Part shown: positions 1-9,604 of the stretch, piece after piece
Position numbering within the stretch: the stretch's first letter is position 1
Layout: every line of letters begins with the position of its first letter
Origin: Thermohalobaculum sediminis
Lineage (GTDB): Bacteria; Pseudomonadota; Alphaproteobacteria; Rhodobacterales; Rhodobacteraceae
Assembly (NCBI RefSeq): GCF_023487995.1
Contig: NZ_JAMFKN010000002.1
Coordinates: 372,001-436,000, forward strand
Direction: 5' to 3'
Length of the DNA stretch: 64,000 nt
Position numbers and translations under genes: made by a program
Notes under the pieces: generated by a model
What the model saw: the letters and a program-made list of their open reading frames with translations, nothing else
Told to the model about the DNA's origin: nothing
The model's database searches: none

Positions 1-834
1 CACGGCAGCCAGCGGCACGCTTGCGCGCAGGGTACGGGCGTCGAGGATGCCCTCGGCCACCGCCTTGTCGGTCTTGCCGCCGAGCGCCGCCAGAACCCTG
101 GCGAGCGCCGCGAGGGCATCCCAGTCGAGCAGGCCGAGCCGGGCCGTGGCGGTGGCATCGGCCCCCGCAAGCGCGGCCTCGCCCAGATGTGCGGCGATGC
201 GGGGGGCGACCGCCGCCACCGGGAAGTGCTCGCGTTTCGCGAAGATCGCGTCCACCAGATCGCTGATGCCGCCCTCGTTGAGCCGCGCGGCGATGCGGTC
301 GAAGGGGGCGCCGGGCGCCACCTCGGCCTCGGCCGCGAGGTCCGCGAGGATCGCCTGCACCATCAGTGCCTTCTGCCGGTCGTCCAGCACCTCGAAGCGC
401 GGCGAGACCCCGGCCTCGAGCGGGAAGCGGCGCAACAGCGCGTCGCAGAAGGCGTGGATGGTCTGGATCCTGAGCCCCCCGGGGGTTTCCAGCGCCGCGG
501 CGAACAGCGTGCGGGCGCGGGCGATGCGGGCGGGATCGGCCGGGGCGCCCCCGCCGCCTTCCAGCCCCGCAAGCTCGGCCGCGAGCTTGGCGTCGGGCGC
601 CATCGCCCAGCCACCCAGCATGGCGAAGAGGCGCGTCTGCATCTCGGCCGCCGCCGCGCGGGTGTAGGTGAGGCACAGGATCCGCTCGGGCCGCGCGCCC
701 GACAGCAGCAGCCGCGCCACGCGCTGCGTCAGCACCCGCGTCTTGCCGGAGCCCGCGTTGGCCCCCACCCAGGCGGAGACGGCGGGGTCGGCGGCTTCGA
801 CCTGCGGGCCCGTTGGGCTGAGGCGCGCGCTCAC
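1..834 (-). CDS. addA: double-strand break repair helicase AddA, N-terminal part (runs off left edge)
   Basis: UvrD-like helicase/nuclease subunit of the AddAB complex, which resects double-strand DNA ends for recombination. Only the first 278 codons are present; the gene continues past the left edge. A Walker A motif GANAGSGKT lies near residues 18-26, followed by the UvrD-like segment ILCLTYTRAAAAEM and, further on, IQTIHAFCDALL. I chose the GTG at 834 because it overlaps the addB stop by four bases (GTGA) and puts the Walker A loop at the usual distance from the N-terminus. It is the last visible gene of the tsaE-amgK-murU-addB-addA run. Nuclease and later helicase motifs lie outside the window. 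Confidence 0.9.
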   Translation of the reverse strand, partial: MSARLSPTGPQVEAADPAVSAWVGANAGSGKTRVLTQRVARLLLSGARPERILCLTYTRAAAAEMQTRLFAMLGGWAMAPDAKLAAELAGLEGGGGAPADPARIARARTLFAAALETPGGLRIQTIHAFCDALLRRFPLEAGVSPRFEVLDDRQKALMVQAILADLAAEAEVAPGAPFDRIAARLNEGGISDLVDAIFAKREHFPVAAVAPRIAAHLGEAALAGADATATARLGLLDWDALAALARVLAALGGKTDKAVAEGILDARTLRASVPLAAV

Positions 835-3815
835 GGGGTGTCGCCGGCAGGACCTGCCGCCTCCCATTCCGCGCGGCGCGCGAGGTGATCGTAGGTGCCT
901 TCCTCGGCCCCGAACTCGACCCGGCCGCGCGCAAGGTATGGCATCTCGGCCGAATCGTAGGCCGTGAGGAGCGCGATCAGCCGCGCGTGATGCTCGGCCA
1001 GCGTGTCGGGCAGCGGCGTCTCGGGTCGGGTTTCCTTGCCACCCTCGCCCGAGCCGGTGAGGCCGAGATAGGCGCCGCCAAGCGCGGGCATGGGGGGGAT
1101 GCACTCGAAGCCCCCGGTCGCGAGGATCAGGCCCTGAAGGTGCAACTGCTGCGAGAAGACGCCGATCTGCTTGGGGCTGGGCGGCAGGCCGGCCTTGTAG
1201 TCGTAGATCATGGCGCCGCCCTCGACCGCGTCGATGCGGTCGGCGGTGGCGGACAGGGTGAAGGCGCCGCCGGGCAACGGGATTTCCAGCTGTCCTCTGA
1301 CCTCGAGCCCCAGCGGGCGGCCCTCGGCCCGGCGTTGAGCCTCGCCCGCAACGAACCAGTCCGCCGCGCGCGCGATCCGGCCCGCCCAGGCGCGGCGGGT
1401 TGCGGGCCAGGGGATGCGGGCGCGCAGTTCGGCCTCGGCGATCGCCATCAGCCGGGCGCGCTCGGCGGCCAGGTCGGGGCTGCCCGGCGGGGTCTCGGCC
1501 ACGAAGCGGTGCAGGATCGCGTGGATCGCGTTGCCGCGGTCGAGGAAGTCGGGCGCCTTGCCCAGCGGGCCGAGGGGAGAAAGCCGCAGGATGCGCTCGG
1601 CATAGACCGCATAGGCGTCGCGGATCAGCGTCTCGATCCGGGTGACGGACAGGCGCCGCGGGCGCGCGGCCACGGGCGGGCGCGGCGCCGGGCGCTCGGC
1701 GGGCGGCAGGGCGGCGGCGGGGCGGTGGATCGTGGGGATCAGCGCCAGAAGCTCGGCCCCCCGCGCCCGCATGGCACCGAGCGCCGCGGGGTCGGTGCCG
1801 CCCAGCAGGTTCTCGAGCCGCACCAGCCAGCGCGAGGCCACGGTGGGCGCGCCGCCCGCGCGCAGCGCGCGGCTGAGGATCACCCGCGGGCGCGCCGCCG
1901 CCTGCAGGAAGTCATGCGCCGAGAGGCCAATCTCGCGCTCGGGCGCGGGCAGGCCCAGGCTCTCGCGCATCGGGCGGCTCAGCCACGGGTCGGGCGAGGG
2001 GGCCGGCGGCCAGCTGCCCTCGTTGAGGCCGGCGAGGATGACGAGATCTGCCCCCTCGGCCCGCAGTTCGCGGGTGCCGAGGATGGCGACGCGGGGGTGC
2101 GGGCGGACGGGCTCGGGGCGCAGCGTCTCGGCCCGCATGAGGTTCGCGACCAGCGCGGCATAGCGCGGCGGCGCGCCATCGCCATAGGCGGTGGCCGCGC
2201 CTGCGAGCCGGTCGAGCAGCGAGCGGGCGGCGCGGCCGTCGGCGCCCTGCCAGGCAATCGGCTCGCCCTCGGGGGCAGCGAGCGCGCCTGCGGCGGCGAT
2301 GTGGGCGGCGACGGTCGCGGCAAGCGGCGCGCCCTCGGCCAGTGCCCGCGCCAGCGGCGCGAGCGCGGCCTCGATCGCGGCGCGCCAGGCGGCAAACCCC
2401 TCGGGCGGCGGGGTCCAGTCGGTGCGTTCGTCGGCGGGGCGGAAGGGCCAGGGCGGCAGGCGGCCTGGCGCGAGGCCGGGGTCCGCAACCCGCCGCAGGC
2501 AGCCCAGCTCGTAAGCCCGAGCTATCCGGAGATGCGCCGCCCGCGCCATCCCCGGCGCGCAGAGCGGGTGCTGCAACAGCGCGACCAGCCCCAGCGCGTC
2601 GCCCCTGCCCGAGGCCGCCGCCGCGACATGGCGCAGGAACACGCCCGCCGCGCTCTCGGCCAGCGGGCGGCCGAGCGAGTCGTCGGGCTCGATGCCGAAG
2701 CGCGAAAGTTCCGCCGTCACGCGGCGGGCCAGCGTGGCGTCGCGGGTGACGAGGGCGACGCGGCGGCCGGGCGTCGCGATCTCGCGGCGGATGGCGAGCG
2801 CGATGGCTGCGGCCTCGGCGGTCTCGTTGCGCGCCTCGATCAGCGCGAGCCCCTCGGTCGCAGGGCCGGCCTCGGCGGCCAGCGCCGGGCGCACCGCCAC
2901 CCAGGCATCGGTCACAGGAGCAGGGCGCAGCGCCTGCCCCAACAGGCGCAGGCGCGGGCCGGGGGCGGCGTCGACCCAGAGCGCGACGTCCCGGGGCGCG
3001 ATCCCGACGAGGTCGAGGAACCGGCGAAACGGGCCAATCGGGTGGTCGGGGCCCGCGGCCTCCCACACCTCGGGCGCGATGGCGGGGTCGAAGCCCGGCA
3101 GCACCACGGCGCCCTGCGGCAGACGCGCGATCGCGGCCATAAGCGGCGCCGTCATCGCCCGCGCGCCGGTCGAGGCGGCGGCGATCACCGGATGGCCGGG
3201 TGGAGCCGAAGCCCAGCGCGCGGCCAGCGCCTCGACCGCCATGCTGGCCCGCGCGGCGGGGTCAAGGGCTGCGCCTTCGGTCTCGGCGCGGATGGCGGGC
3301 CAGGCGGCGCGGGCGATGTCGGCGAAGGCCAGCGCCTCCTGCCAGTGGCGGGCAAGCTCGCCCTCGACCAGACCGTCGAGACGGGCGGGCGCGATGCCCC
3401 ATTCGTCGAGCTCGTCGATCAGGGTGGCGAGGCTCTCGGCGAGGTCGGGGGCAGCCGCCATCGGCGCGCGGCCGGGGGCGGCGGCGAGAAACCGCTCGAC
3501 GAGCCGGGTGAGCGCGAGGCGGCGGCGCAGGGGATCGACCGCGGGCGGCGTGCCGGGCAGGGCGAGGGGGTCGTCGGCAAGCGCCGCGATCAGGCCGAGC
3601 CGCGGCAGGAAGGTGGTGCCCGTCGGCGCTGCGAGAGCGTCTGCAATCGCGCGGAGTGCGCGCGGGGTGTTGGCGAGTATCTCGACCCGCGCCAACGCCT
3701 CGGGCGGCGCGCGACCGAGGCGGCGGCGCAGCCCTTCGGCCAGCGCGGCCGCGTAATCGGCGCCAGGCAGCACCGCGAAGACGCGCGGCGCGTCGGTCGC
3801 GGGGAACAGGCTCAC
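831..3815 (-). CDS. addB: double-strand break repair protein AddB (alphaproteobacterial type)
   Basis: Second subunit of the AddAB helicase-nuclease, 994 residues, close to the usual alphaproteobacterial AddB length. The C-terminal third carries a RecB-type nuclease signature: MIYDYKAG followed by a Q-rich stretch ([12 protein letters not shown]), preceded by a [16 protein letters not shown]-type helix. No clear Walker A is seen at the N-terminus, as expected for the alphaproteobacterial form. The GTG start at 3815 gives [18 protein letters not shown] and overlaps the stop of murU by four bases. An upstream start reaching 4697 would read antisense-like, Arg-rich sequence through murU, so I rejected it. 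Co-transcription with addA is implied by a second 4-base overlap. Confidence 0.92.
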   Translation of the reverse strand: MSLFPATDAPRVFAVLPGADYAAALAEGLRRRLGRAPPEALARVEILANTPRALRAIADALAAPTGTTFLPRLGLIAALADDPLALPGTPPAVDPLRRRLALTRLVERFLAAAPGRAPMAAAPDLAESLATLIDELDEWGIAPARLDGLVEGELARHWQEALAFADIARAAWPAIRAETEGAALDPAARASMAVEALAARWASAPPGHPVIAAASTGARAMTAPLMAAIARLPQGAVVLPGFDPAIAPEVWEAAGPDHPIGPFRRFLDLVGIAPRDVALWVDAAPGPRLRLLGQALRPAPVTDAWVAVRPALAAEAGPATEGLALIEARNETAEAAAIALAIRREIATPGRRVALVTRDATLARRVTAELSRFGIEPDDSLGRPLAESAAGVFLRHVAAAASGRGDALGLVALLQHPLCAPGMARAAHLRIARAYELGCLRRVADPGLAPGRLPPWPFRPADERTDWTPPPEGFAAWRAAIEAALAPLARALAEGAPLAATVAAHIAAAGALAAPEGEPIAWQGADGRAARSLLDRLAGAATAYGDGAPPRYAALVANLMRAETLRPEPVRPHPRVAILGTRELRAEGADLVILAGLNEGSWPPAPSPDPWLSRPMRESLGLPAPEREIGLSAHDFLQAAARPRVILSRALRAGGAPTVASRWLVRLENLLGGTDPAALGAMRARGAELLALIPTIHRPAAALPPAERPAPRPPVAARPRRLSVTRIETLIRDAYAVYAERILRLSPLGPLGKAPDFLDRGNAIHAILHRFVAETPPGSPDLAAERARLMAIAEAELRARIPWPATRRAWAGRIARAADWFVAGEAQRRAEGRPLGLEVRGQLEIPLPGGAFTLSATADRIDAVEGGAMIYDYKAGLPPSPKQIGVFSQQLHLQGLILATGGFECIPPMPALGGAYLGLTGSGEGGKETRPETPLPDTLAEHHARLIALLTAYDSAEMPYLARGRVEFGAEEGTYDHLARRAEWEAAGPAGDTP

Positions 3816-4567
3816 GCGTCCGGCCCCGACCCGGCAGGGCCGGCCTCGGCCAGCGCCGCCTCGGCCGCAGCGAGGCCCGCGGGTGTTCCGACATCGACCC
3901 AGAGGCCGGGATAGGTGATGGCCCGGAGCCGCCCCGAGGCCAGCAGCCGGTCCCAGACCAGGTTGAGCGAGAACGGCCCCTCGGGCATGTCCGCGAAGGC
4001 GCCGGGCGCGATGATCTGCGCTCCGGTGAAGACCAGCGGCGCCGTGGCCTCGGCCCCGCGGCGGACGGGGGCGGCGCCCTGCCCCGAGATGAAGAAGTCG
4101 CCAGGCCGCGCGTAGGCCCGGGCCCGCGCGCGGGGGACCAGCAGCATTAGGGCGTCCGCCGCCACAGGGTCCCAGGCGCGGGCGAGCAGGGTAAGCGGGT
4201 TCGGGCCCGCGAAGACGGCATCCGAGTTGAGCGTGAAGAACGGGTCGGGGCCCAGCATCGGCAAGGCGTGGCGGATGCCGCCGCCCGTCTCGAGGATCGC
4301 AGGCTCCTCGGGCGAGAACAGGATCTCGGGCCGGTCGCGGCCTTCCAGATGCGCGCCTATCATGTGGCCCAGATAGTGCAGGTTGACGACCGCGCGCGCG
4401 ACGCCCGCGCCCTCGGCAAGATCGAGCGCGCGATCGATCAGCGTGCGACCCGCGACCTCGAGCAGGGGCTTCGGCAGCCGGTCGGTCAGCGGCCTCATCC
4501 GCGTGCCGAGGCCCGCGGCGAGGATCATCGCGGTGCGAGGCGGCGCGCCCACCATCGGGTCGGTCAC
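3812..4567 (-). CDS. murU: N-acetylmuramate-1-phosphate uridylyltransferase-like nucleotidyltransferase
   Basis: Sugar-phosphate nucleotidyltransferase of 251 residues. The N-terminal signature [20 protein letters not shown] (about residues 17-36) is the nucleotide-binding/catalytic loop of the GlmU/RmlA superfamily. Its place directly after an AmgK-like kinase points to MurU, which makes UDP-MurNAc from MurNAc-1-phosphate in the cell-wall recycling route that bypasses MurA. The start is GTG at 4567, overlapping the amgK stop by four bases; an internal ATG four codons later is possible. The short length and lack of a left-handed beta-helix domain separate it from GlmU. Substrate is inferred from context rather than sequence alone. 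Confidence 0.85.
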   Translation of the reverse strand: MTDPMVGAPPRTAMILAAGLGTRMRPLTDRLPKPLLEVAGRTLIDRALDLAEGAGVARAVVNLHYLGHMIGAHLEGRDRPEILFSPEEPAILETGGGIRHALPMLGPDPFFTLNSDAVFAGPNPLTLLARAWDPVAADALMLLVPRARARAYARPGDFFISGQGAAPVRRGAEATAPLVFTGAQIIAPGAFADMPEGPFSLNLVWDRLLASGRLRAITYPGLWVDVGTPAGLAAAEAALAEAGPAGSGPDA

Positions 4568-5625
4568 GGCGCGGCCGCAAGCGGGCCGCGGGCCGCGGCC
4601 TCGGCGCGCGCCAGCGCGTCCGCGGCGGGCGCCGGGATGTGGCGGGCCACGAAGCCCGCGAGCGCCGCGAAGTCGGGATGCGCGAGGTCGCGCGCAAGGT
4701 GGTCCCAGACCCGCGGGATCAGTCCGAGATAGCGGGGCTTGCCGTCGCGGATGGCAAGCCGCGCGAAGATGCCGACGATCTTGAGGTTACGCTGCGCGCC
4801 CAGGGCGGCATAGGCCGTGCGGAAAGCGCGCGCGTCCCCCGACCCGAGCCCGCGGCGGTCGAGATAGCGCGCGACCATCGCCGCGCGCAGCTCCGCCGAG
4901 GTGTCGCGGCGCGCGTCCTCAAGCAGCGAGACTAGATCGTAGGCGGCGTGCCCCGCCAGCGCGTCCTGGTAGTCGAGGAGCCCCACGCGGGCGTCGCCCG
5001 CCCGGTCGGGCAGCCAGATCAGGTTCTCGGCGTGATAGTCGCGCAGCACGACGACATCGCGGGCGGGCTCGACCGGGGCCGTCGCGGCGGCCAGGAGCGC
5101 GCGGAGTTCCGCCACGGCATCGGGCGAGGCGGGGGCGCCGGTGACCGCCGGCAGCCACCATTCCATCGCGAGCGCTGCCTCGCGCCACAGCACGGCGGCG
5201 TCGTAGGGTGGCAGCGGGCGGTCGCCCATCCGGGCGGGGGCGGGGTGGTCCGCGAGCGTGGCAAGGAGATCCACGGCAGCCTCGTAGAGCGGGGCCTCGG
5301 CGCCGGGGTCGCCCGCGCAGACCCGGGCATAGAGATCGTCGCCCAGATCCTCGAGCAGCAGGAATCCGCCCGCCTCGTCGGCCGCGAGGATTTCGGGCGC
5401 CGCGAGGCCGAGGCCGCGCAGCCAACGGGTGACCGCAACGAAGGGGCGCACATCCTCGCCCCGCTCCGGGGGCGCATCCATCACCACCGCGGGCCGGCCC
5501 GAGGGCAGGTCGAGCCGCAGGTAGCGCCGGTTCGAGGCATCGCCCGCCAGCGGGCGCGGCACGGCGCCGCCTGCGCCGGCAGCGCGCAGGAAGCGCGACA
5601 GCGCCTCGGCCCGCGCGGCGCTCAT
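4564..5625 (-). CDS. amgK: anomeric N-acetylmuramate/N-acetylglucosamine kinase (aminoglycoside phosphotransferase family)
   Basis: Cytoplasmic kinase of 353 residues in the APH fold, expected to phosphorylate MurNAc (and GlcNAc) at C1 in peptidoglycan recycling. The Brenner-type catalytic loop appears as [13 protein letters not shown] (near residues 218-230) and the metal-binding segment as [10 protein letters not shown] just after it. An N-terminal nucleotide-binding lobe contains [11 protein letters not shown]. The ATG at 5625 overlaps the tsaE stop (ATGA). Between tsaE and murU this is the common alphaproteobacterial tsaE-amgK-murU arrangement, so the kinase and uridylyltransferase probably act one after the other. 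Confidence 0.87.
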   Translation of the reverse strand: MSAARAEALSRFLRAAGAGGAVPRPLAGDASNRRYLRLDLPSGRPAVVMDAPPERGEDVRPFVAVTRWLRGLGLAAPEILAADEAGGFLLLEDLGDDLYARVCAGDPGAEAPLYEAAVDLLATLADHPAPARMGDRPLPPYDAAVLWREAALAMEWWLPAVTGAPASPDAVAELRALLAAATAPVEPARDVVVLRDYHAENLIWLPDRAGDARVGLLDYQDALAGHAAYDLVSLLEDARRDTSAELRAAMVARYLDRRGLGSGDARAFRTAYAALGAQRNLKIVGIFARLAIRDGKPRYLGLIPRVWDHLARDLAHPDFAALAGFVARHIPAPAADALARAEAAARGPLAAAP

Positions 5626-6122
5626 GCGTCGCCCCCGATGGCTGCGAGCGCGCGGTCCCAGCCGGGACCGCGGGGCGTTGCGCGGGCCTCGCGCGGCTCG
5701 GCGCCATTGCTGCCCGGCAGGAGCTCCAGGGCGATCTCGAGATGGCGCGCGGGCAGATCGGCGCCCAGCCGCTCGGGCCATTCGACCAGCACGATGGCGT
5801 GCGAGAGCGCCTCTACCAGTCCCAGCTCAAGCGCATCGGGTGGCCCTCCGAGGCGGTAGAGATCGGCGTGCCAGACCTCGCCCGCTCGCGCGGCGTAGAC
5901 ATTCACCAGCGTGTAGCTGGGCGAGGGGACGATCGCGTCGGGCTCGCCCAGGAGGGCGCGCACAATGGCGCGCGCCAGCACCGACTTGCCCGCGCCGAGC
6001 CCGCCCGAGAGCGCCACGAGATCGCCCGGCCGTAGCGCCGCGGCGAGCCGCGCGCCGAGCGCCGCGGTCGCGGCCTCGTCGGGCAGGATCAGGCGCGTGG
6101 CGCCCGCCGTCTCTGCAATCAT
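5622..6122 (-). CDS. tsaE: tRNA threonylcarbamoyladenosine biosynthesis ATPase TsaE
   Basis: P-loop ATPase of 166 residues required with TsaB, TsaC and TsaD to make t6A37 on ANN-decoding tRNAs. Walker A is GGLGAGKS (near residues 37-44), followed by the family motif SPSYTLVNVY and the Walker B-like HADLYRL; LVEWPERL is the conserved C-terminal segment. I start at the ATG at 6122 (MIAETAGATR), which matches family N-termini; an upstream start at 6212 adds 30 unlike residues. It heads the run tsaE-amgK-murU-addB-addA, all joined by 4-base overlaps. Confidence 0.95.
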   Translation of the reverse strand: MIAETAGATRLILPDEAATAALGARLAAALRPGDLVALSGGLGAGKSVLARAIVRALLGEPDAIVPSPSYTLVNVYAARAGEVWHADLYRLGGPPDALELGLVEALSHAIVLVEWPERLGADLPARHLEIALELLPGSNGAEPREARATPRGPGWDRALAAIGGDA

Positions 6123-6215
6123 GGGCCTCGCTCTCCCGCAGGGGCGCATGCTCCGCGCCGCCACGCCCCCGGTGTTAGCGCGATCGGCGAAGGCGTGCCA
6201 GATGTTCGGCACGTC

Positions 6216-8534
6216 TCAGCGCGCGAGGGGGAGTGTGCCGGCGGCGGGCTTTGGCGCGGCCGGGGCGCCGGCATCGCGCGACGCGGCGCTGCTGTCGAAG
6301 CTGCACACGCTGACGGCGTCGCTTGAATTGGTGCCGCGGCGGCGCTCGAACCGGCCCCCCTCGTTCGCGACCATCCGGCGGATGACCGAGAAGGCGAGCG
6401 ACTCGCCGTCCTCGGCGAAATCGGCAAGCGGGATCGACGCCTCGCGCCGTTGGCTCACGCGGATCTCGACGCGGCCGGACGCGACCTCTTCGGCGGCGAG
6501 GATGATCCTCGTCCCGGAGGGGCTGCGCTGGATCGCGCCCGCCACCATGTTGAACACGATCTGGCGCAGGCGCACCGCATCGCATCGCACCTTGACCGTC
6601 GCGTCGGGCAGCTCGGTCGCGAGCACGGCCCCGGCCTCGCCGGCGCGCTTGTCGAGAAGCTGGCGGGTCAGCTCCAGCGTCTCGGCCAGCGGCGGATCGG
6701 CGCCCTCGTCATGCAGCGGGTCGAGTTGCAACGAGGCGAGTTCGGTCACGTCGTCGATGGTGTCGAGAAGCTGGCCCGATGCCTCGAGGATGCCGTCGGT
6801 ATATTCGCGCTGGTCGGCGGTGAGCGAGCCGAAGCGCGGGTCGCCCAGAAGCTGGCCGAAGCCGAAGATCGTGTTGAGCGGCGTGCGCAGGCGGTGCGAG
6901 ATCTGGTCGAGCACGGCGGTTCGCATCTCCTCGACCGCCTCGAGCGCCTCGTTGCGCTCACGCAGCGCCAGCGCGATGCGCTCGCTGTCGGTGATGTCGG
7001 CGAAGACCACCATGCTGGCGCCCCCCGGCAGGGGCGCGAGCCGCGCCGAGAGCGTGCGCGACGATCCCAGCGTGACCCGCGCGCTCCACGCGCGCCGGGT
7101 CTCGTCCGAGGTGATGAAGCCGGTCACGCGGCGCCAGACCTCGGTCTCGATGGTCAGGCCCTGGCACAGGCGCATCACCTCGCGCGCATGCATGCCGGGG
7201 CGGATGCTCTCGGCATCGGTGCCCCAGATCTTGTGGAAGGCGTCGTTGACGAACTGCAGCAGCCCGTCGGCGCCGAACACCGCGAGCCCTTCCTCGAGCC
7301 GGTTGAGCGTCGCGTGGCGCAGGTCGACCGAGCGGCGGTAGTTCTGCTCGAGCCGCATCCGCTCGGACACGTCGTCGAACACGAAGGCGAGCGAGCCATG
7401 CGGATGCGGGCGCGCCAGCACGTTGATCGACGAGCCGTCGGCGAGGTGCCAGATCTCCTCGTAATCGGCCGCCTCGGTGTCGTCGAACAGCCGCAGCAGG
7501 CGGCGGCGCCACAGGTGATAGTCGGCCGTCTCGGGAATCCGCCGGGCATGGCGCATGGCGTCGACCAGATCGCTCAGCGCGGGCCGGCCGGCGAGCCAGG
7601 CGGGGTCGAGCTGCAGCATCTGCGCCAGCGCCGGGTTGAACAGCGCAAGCTTCTGGCTGCGGTCGAAGATGGCGAGACCCACGGTGAGATGCGCGAAGGT
7701 CTCGGTCATCGTCTGCACGAAGCGGCTCAGCGTGCGCTCGGCGGCGACCGCGTGGCTCGCGTCGGTGGCGAAGTCATAGCGCCGCCCGTCGGGCCGCAGC
7801 ACCTCGACCACCCTCAGCGGCACGGGCTCGATGCCGCCGGGCGGCAGGATGTCGATGCGCGTGCGCTCGACCGCGCCGGCGGGCTCGGCCTGCGGCGGGC
7901 GGATGCCCAGGAAGGCCACCACCTGCTCGGCGCCGACGGTGCCGTTGTCGCTGCGGACCTGCCCCGCGCACCACGAGACGGCCCCGTCCGCGGTGCGATG
8001 CCAGGCGATGGTGGCCCCGCTCTCCAGCAGGCTCGCGATGGTCTCGCGCTCGTACCAGCCGGCCGAGAGGCTGCGCTCGCGGACGGCGAGGGCGGCCTCG
8101 GCGCGCTCGAGCTCGGACGCGATCAGGCGCGCGTCGCGCATGACCAGCAGGCTCTCGCCTCCGCTGGGCTGGCCGATCAGCTCGCAATGCGCCCCCGTGG
8201 TGCGGCGGACCATGAGGTGCATCGGCTCGCCGCTGTCGACGAGGCGCCCGAGCGCGGCCAGCGCCGCCTCGCGCCCCTCTCCTATGGCGGCCTCCAGCAC
8301 GGCCGCGAGACGCGCGCCCGGCCGCGCGCCCGGCAGTTCGGCTGCTGCATCCGAGAGGTCGGTGATCCGCCCGTCCCGCGCGCGCAGGACCATGCCGTCG
8401 CAGAGATCCTCGCGCCGGCGGCGCTCGCGGAGCAGCGCCCGGCGCAGCCGCGCCACCAGCGCGCCCATCAGGCACAGCGCCAGCGAAAGCAGCACCGTCA
8501 CGCTGCCGAGAAGATCGAACCCCGCGCCGCTCAC
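6216..8534 (-). CDS. divL: multi-PAS histidine-kinase-like sensor, DivL-like, with degenerate ATPase domain
   Basis: Membrane-anchored sensor protein of 772 residues. A single N-terminal TM helix (about residues 8-30) is followed by a weakly defined region, two PAS-like domains (about 272-390 and 400-520), a HisKA dimerisation helix with SHRLRTPLN (His547), and a C-terminal HATPase-like domain. The ATPase domain lacks the second N-box Asn (NMVAGAI, Gly at 666), has no DxGxG box, and the G2 region reads GESLAFSVI. The position beside tsaE and this domain plan match DivL, the CckA/CtrA-pathway pseudokinase of alphaproteobacteria; unlike Caulobacter DivL, which has Tyr, it keeps the His. The GTG at 8534 places the TM helix at the extreme N-terminus. 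The symbol is an inference from family and neighbourhood. Confidence 0.7.
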   Translation of the reverse strand: MSGAGFDLLGSVTVLLSLALCLMGALVARLRRALLRERRRREDLCDGMVLRARDGRITDLSDAAAELPGARPGARLAAVLEAAIGEGREAALAALGRLVDSGEPMHLMVRRTTGAHCELIGQPSGGESLLVMRDARLIASELERAEAALAVRERSLSAGWYERETIASLLESGATIAWHRTADGAVSWCAGQVRSDNGTVGAEQVVAFLGIRPPQAEPAGAVERTRIDILPPGGIEPVPLRVVEVLRPDGRRYDFATDASHAVAAERTLSRFVQTMTETFAHLTVGLAIFDRSQKLALFNPALAQMLQLDPAWLAGRPALSDLVDAMRHARRIPETADYHLWRRRLLRLFDDTEAADYEEIWHLADGSSINVLARPHPHGSLAFVFDDVSERMRLEQNYRRSVDLRHATLNRLEEGLAVFGADGLLQFVNDAFHKIWGTDAESIRPGMHAREVMRLCQGLTIETEVWRRVTGFITSDETRRAWSARVTLGSSRTLSARLAPLPGGASMVVFADITDSERIALALRERNEALEAVEEMRTAVLDQISHRLRTPLNTIFGFGQLLGDPRFGSLTADQREYTDGILEASGQLLDTIDDVTELASLQLDPLHDEGADPPLAETLELTRQLLDKRAGEAGAVLATELPDATVKVRCDAVRLRQIVFNMVAGAIQRSPSGTRIILAAEEVASGRVEIRVSQRREASIPLADFAEDGESLAFSVIRRMVANEGGRFERRRGTNSSDAVSVCSFDSSAASRDAGAPAAPKPAAGTLPLAR

Positions 8535-8778
8535 CGCCGCATCTTTCCCCCGCGCCCCACTGCCGCGCCGCCTGCCAGGCCGACGACGAGGCCGGCGCGA
8601 GAGTGTCAACAAATGGTTTACGAATTGCAAAGCCTGTCGCCATCGGCGGGGGCGGGCACGCGCCGGCGGGAAGAAAGCCTTGGGATGCCCCGGCGGGGTG
8701 TGTACCCTTGCGGACTATGCCGCCGGGGGCGCGTGGGGGGGGCGGGGTCCGCGAGTGCCGAGGCCGGGAGGGCTGTGC
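8535..8778. promoter_or_regulatory. divergent intergenic region with AT-rich core and weak CtrA-like site
   Basis: 244 bases between the DivL-like gene (minus) and the unknown gene at 8779 (plus). An AT-rich core at 8604-8630 contrasts with the GC-rich flanks. It holds a TTGACA hexamer on the minus strand (8609-8604) without a good -10, and TCAA-N7-TTTA at 8606-8620, matching 6 of 8 positions of the CtrA consensus TTAA-N7-TTAA. Confidence 0.35.
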
Positions 8779-9588
8779 ATGGCATGGAAGCTCTATCGTC
8801 AGGACCGCTACGACTGGCCGGAGGAGTTCAGGCCACCGGTCAAGGACGCGAGGGACCCGCTCGTCGTCGCGCTCGGCGCGGCCAAGACCTCGTTCGAGAC
8901 GATGATGCGCGGGCTCGCGGATTTCTCGAAGGCCCGCGACCTCGCCGCCGTGGTCGCGTTAGAGGCCGCAGCCGTCGAGGCGGCTGATCACGGTTATTCC
9001 GACCTGGGCCACAAGCTTGCGACGGTGGCGAAGCTGACCGACAAGGCGCTCGCCGCCGCCAGGAAGGCGGCGCCGAAGGACAAGGCCCTGATCGAGCGCC
9101 TAAAGAAGATCCAGACCTGCGTCGCCGATTGCAGGAAGGACCTGGTCAACCCGAAGATCAAGCTCAGGATCGTGGAACTGGCGCGCGATCGCATGAACGA
9201 GATGGTCAAGGGCGACGTCCGCACCTTCGTCGACACCGTCACGCTCACGGACAAGCACATCAAGAGCATGCGGCGGCTGAACCGGCTCAACGTCGAGGCC
9301 GGACCGGACGCGGTGCGACAGGTCAACACCGACTTCCACAGGCTCCTAGCCGACTGCAACGACCGGCTGCGCCGGGCCGCGCGGCGACTGAAGCGCCATC
9401 TCGATGGCGGCTGGCGGGTGCCTGGGCTCGATGGCGGCAATCTCGACGCCGCGCTGGGCCGCATGCCCGACCCCGCCGAGGTGGACGCGACGACGCCCGA
9501 AGCGCTGCGCTCGGCGCTCAACGTCAAGCACGACGCGGCGCGCGCGGGCTGGAACGCGCTGAACGACATCGCCGACCGGCTGGCGTGA
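8779..9588 (+). CDS. uncharacterised Lys-rich alpha-helical protein
   Basis: I do not recognise this 269-residue protein. It is soluble, without signal peptide or TM segment, and predicted to be mostly helical, with many Lys/Ala/Asp residues (for example AAARKAAPKDKALIERLKK). A conserved-looking CVADCRKDL stretch lies about residue 115. Codon use includes more AGG and AAG than its neighbours, but third positions are still GC-rich. The ATG at 8779 follows a purine-rich GGGAGGG and gives MAWKLYRQDRYDWPEEF. It is convergent with regB, 16 bases apart, so it is likely monocistronic. Helical scaffold or nucleoid/phage-like roles are open. Confidence 0.7.
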   Translation: MAWKLYRQDRYDWPEEFRPPVKDARDPLVVALGAAKTSFETMMRGLADFSKARDLAAVVALEAAAVEAADHGYSDLGHKLATVAKLTDKALAAARKAAPKDKALIERLKKIQTCVADCRKDLVNPKIKLRIVELARDRMNEMVKGDVRTFVDTVTLTDKHIKSMRRLNRLNVEAGPDAVRQVNTDFHRLLADCNDRLRRAARRLKRHLDGGWRVPGLDGGNLDAALGRMPDPAEVDATTPEALRSALNVKHDAARAGWNALNDIADRLA

Positions 9589-9604
9589 CGCGCGGCCGAT
9601 CGGG

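Noticed and set aside
885-3914. Long open frame (about 1000 codons) on the plus strand opposite addB.
   Set aside because: Typical high-GC antisense frame: Arg/Gly/Ala-rich, no domains, and fully covered by the well-supported addB.
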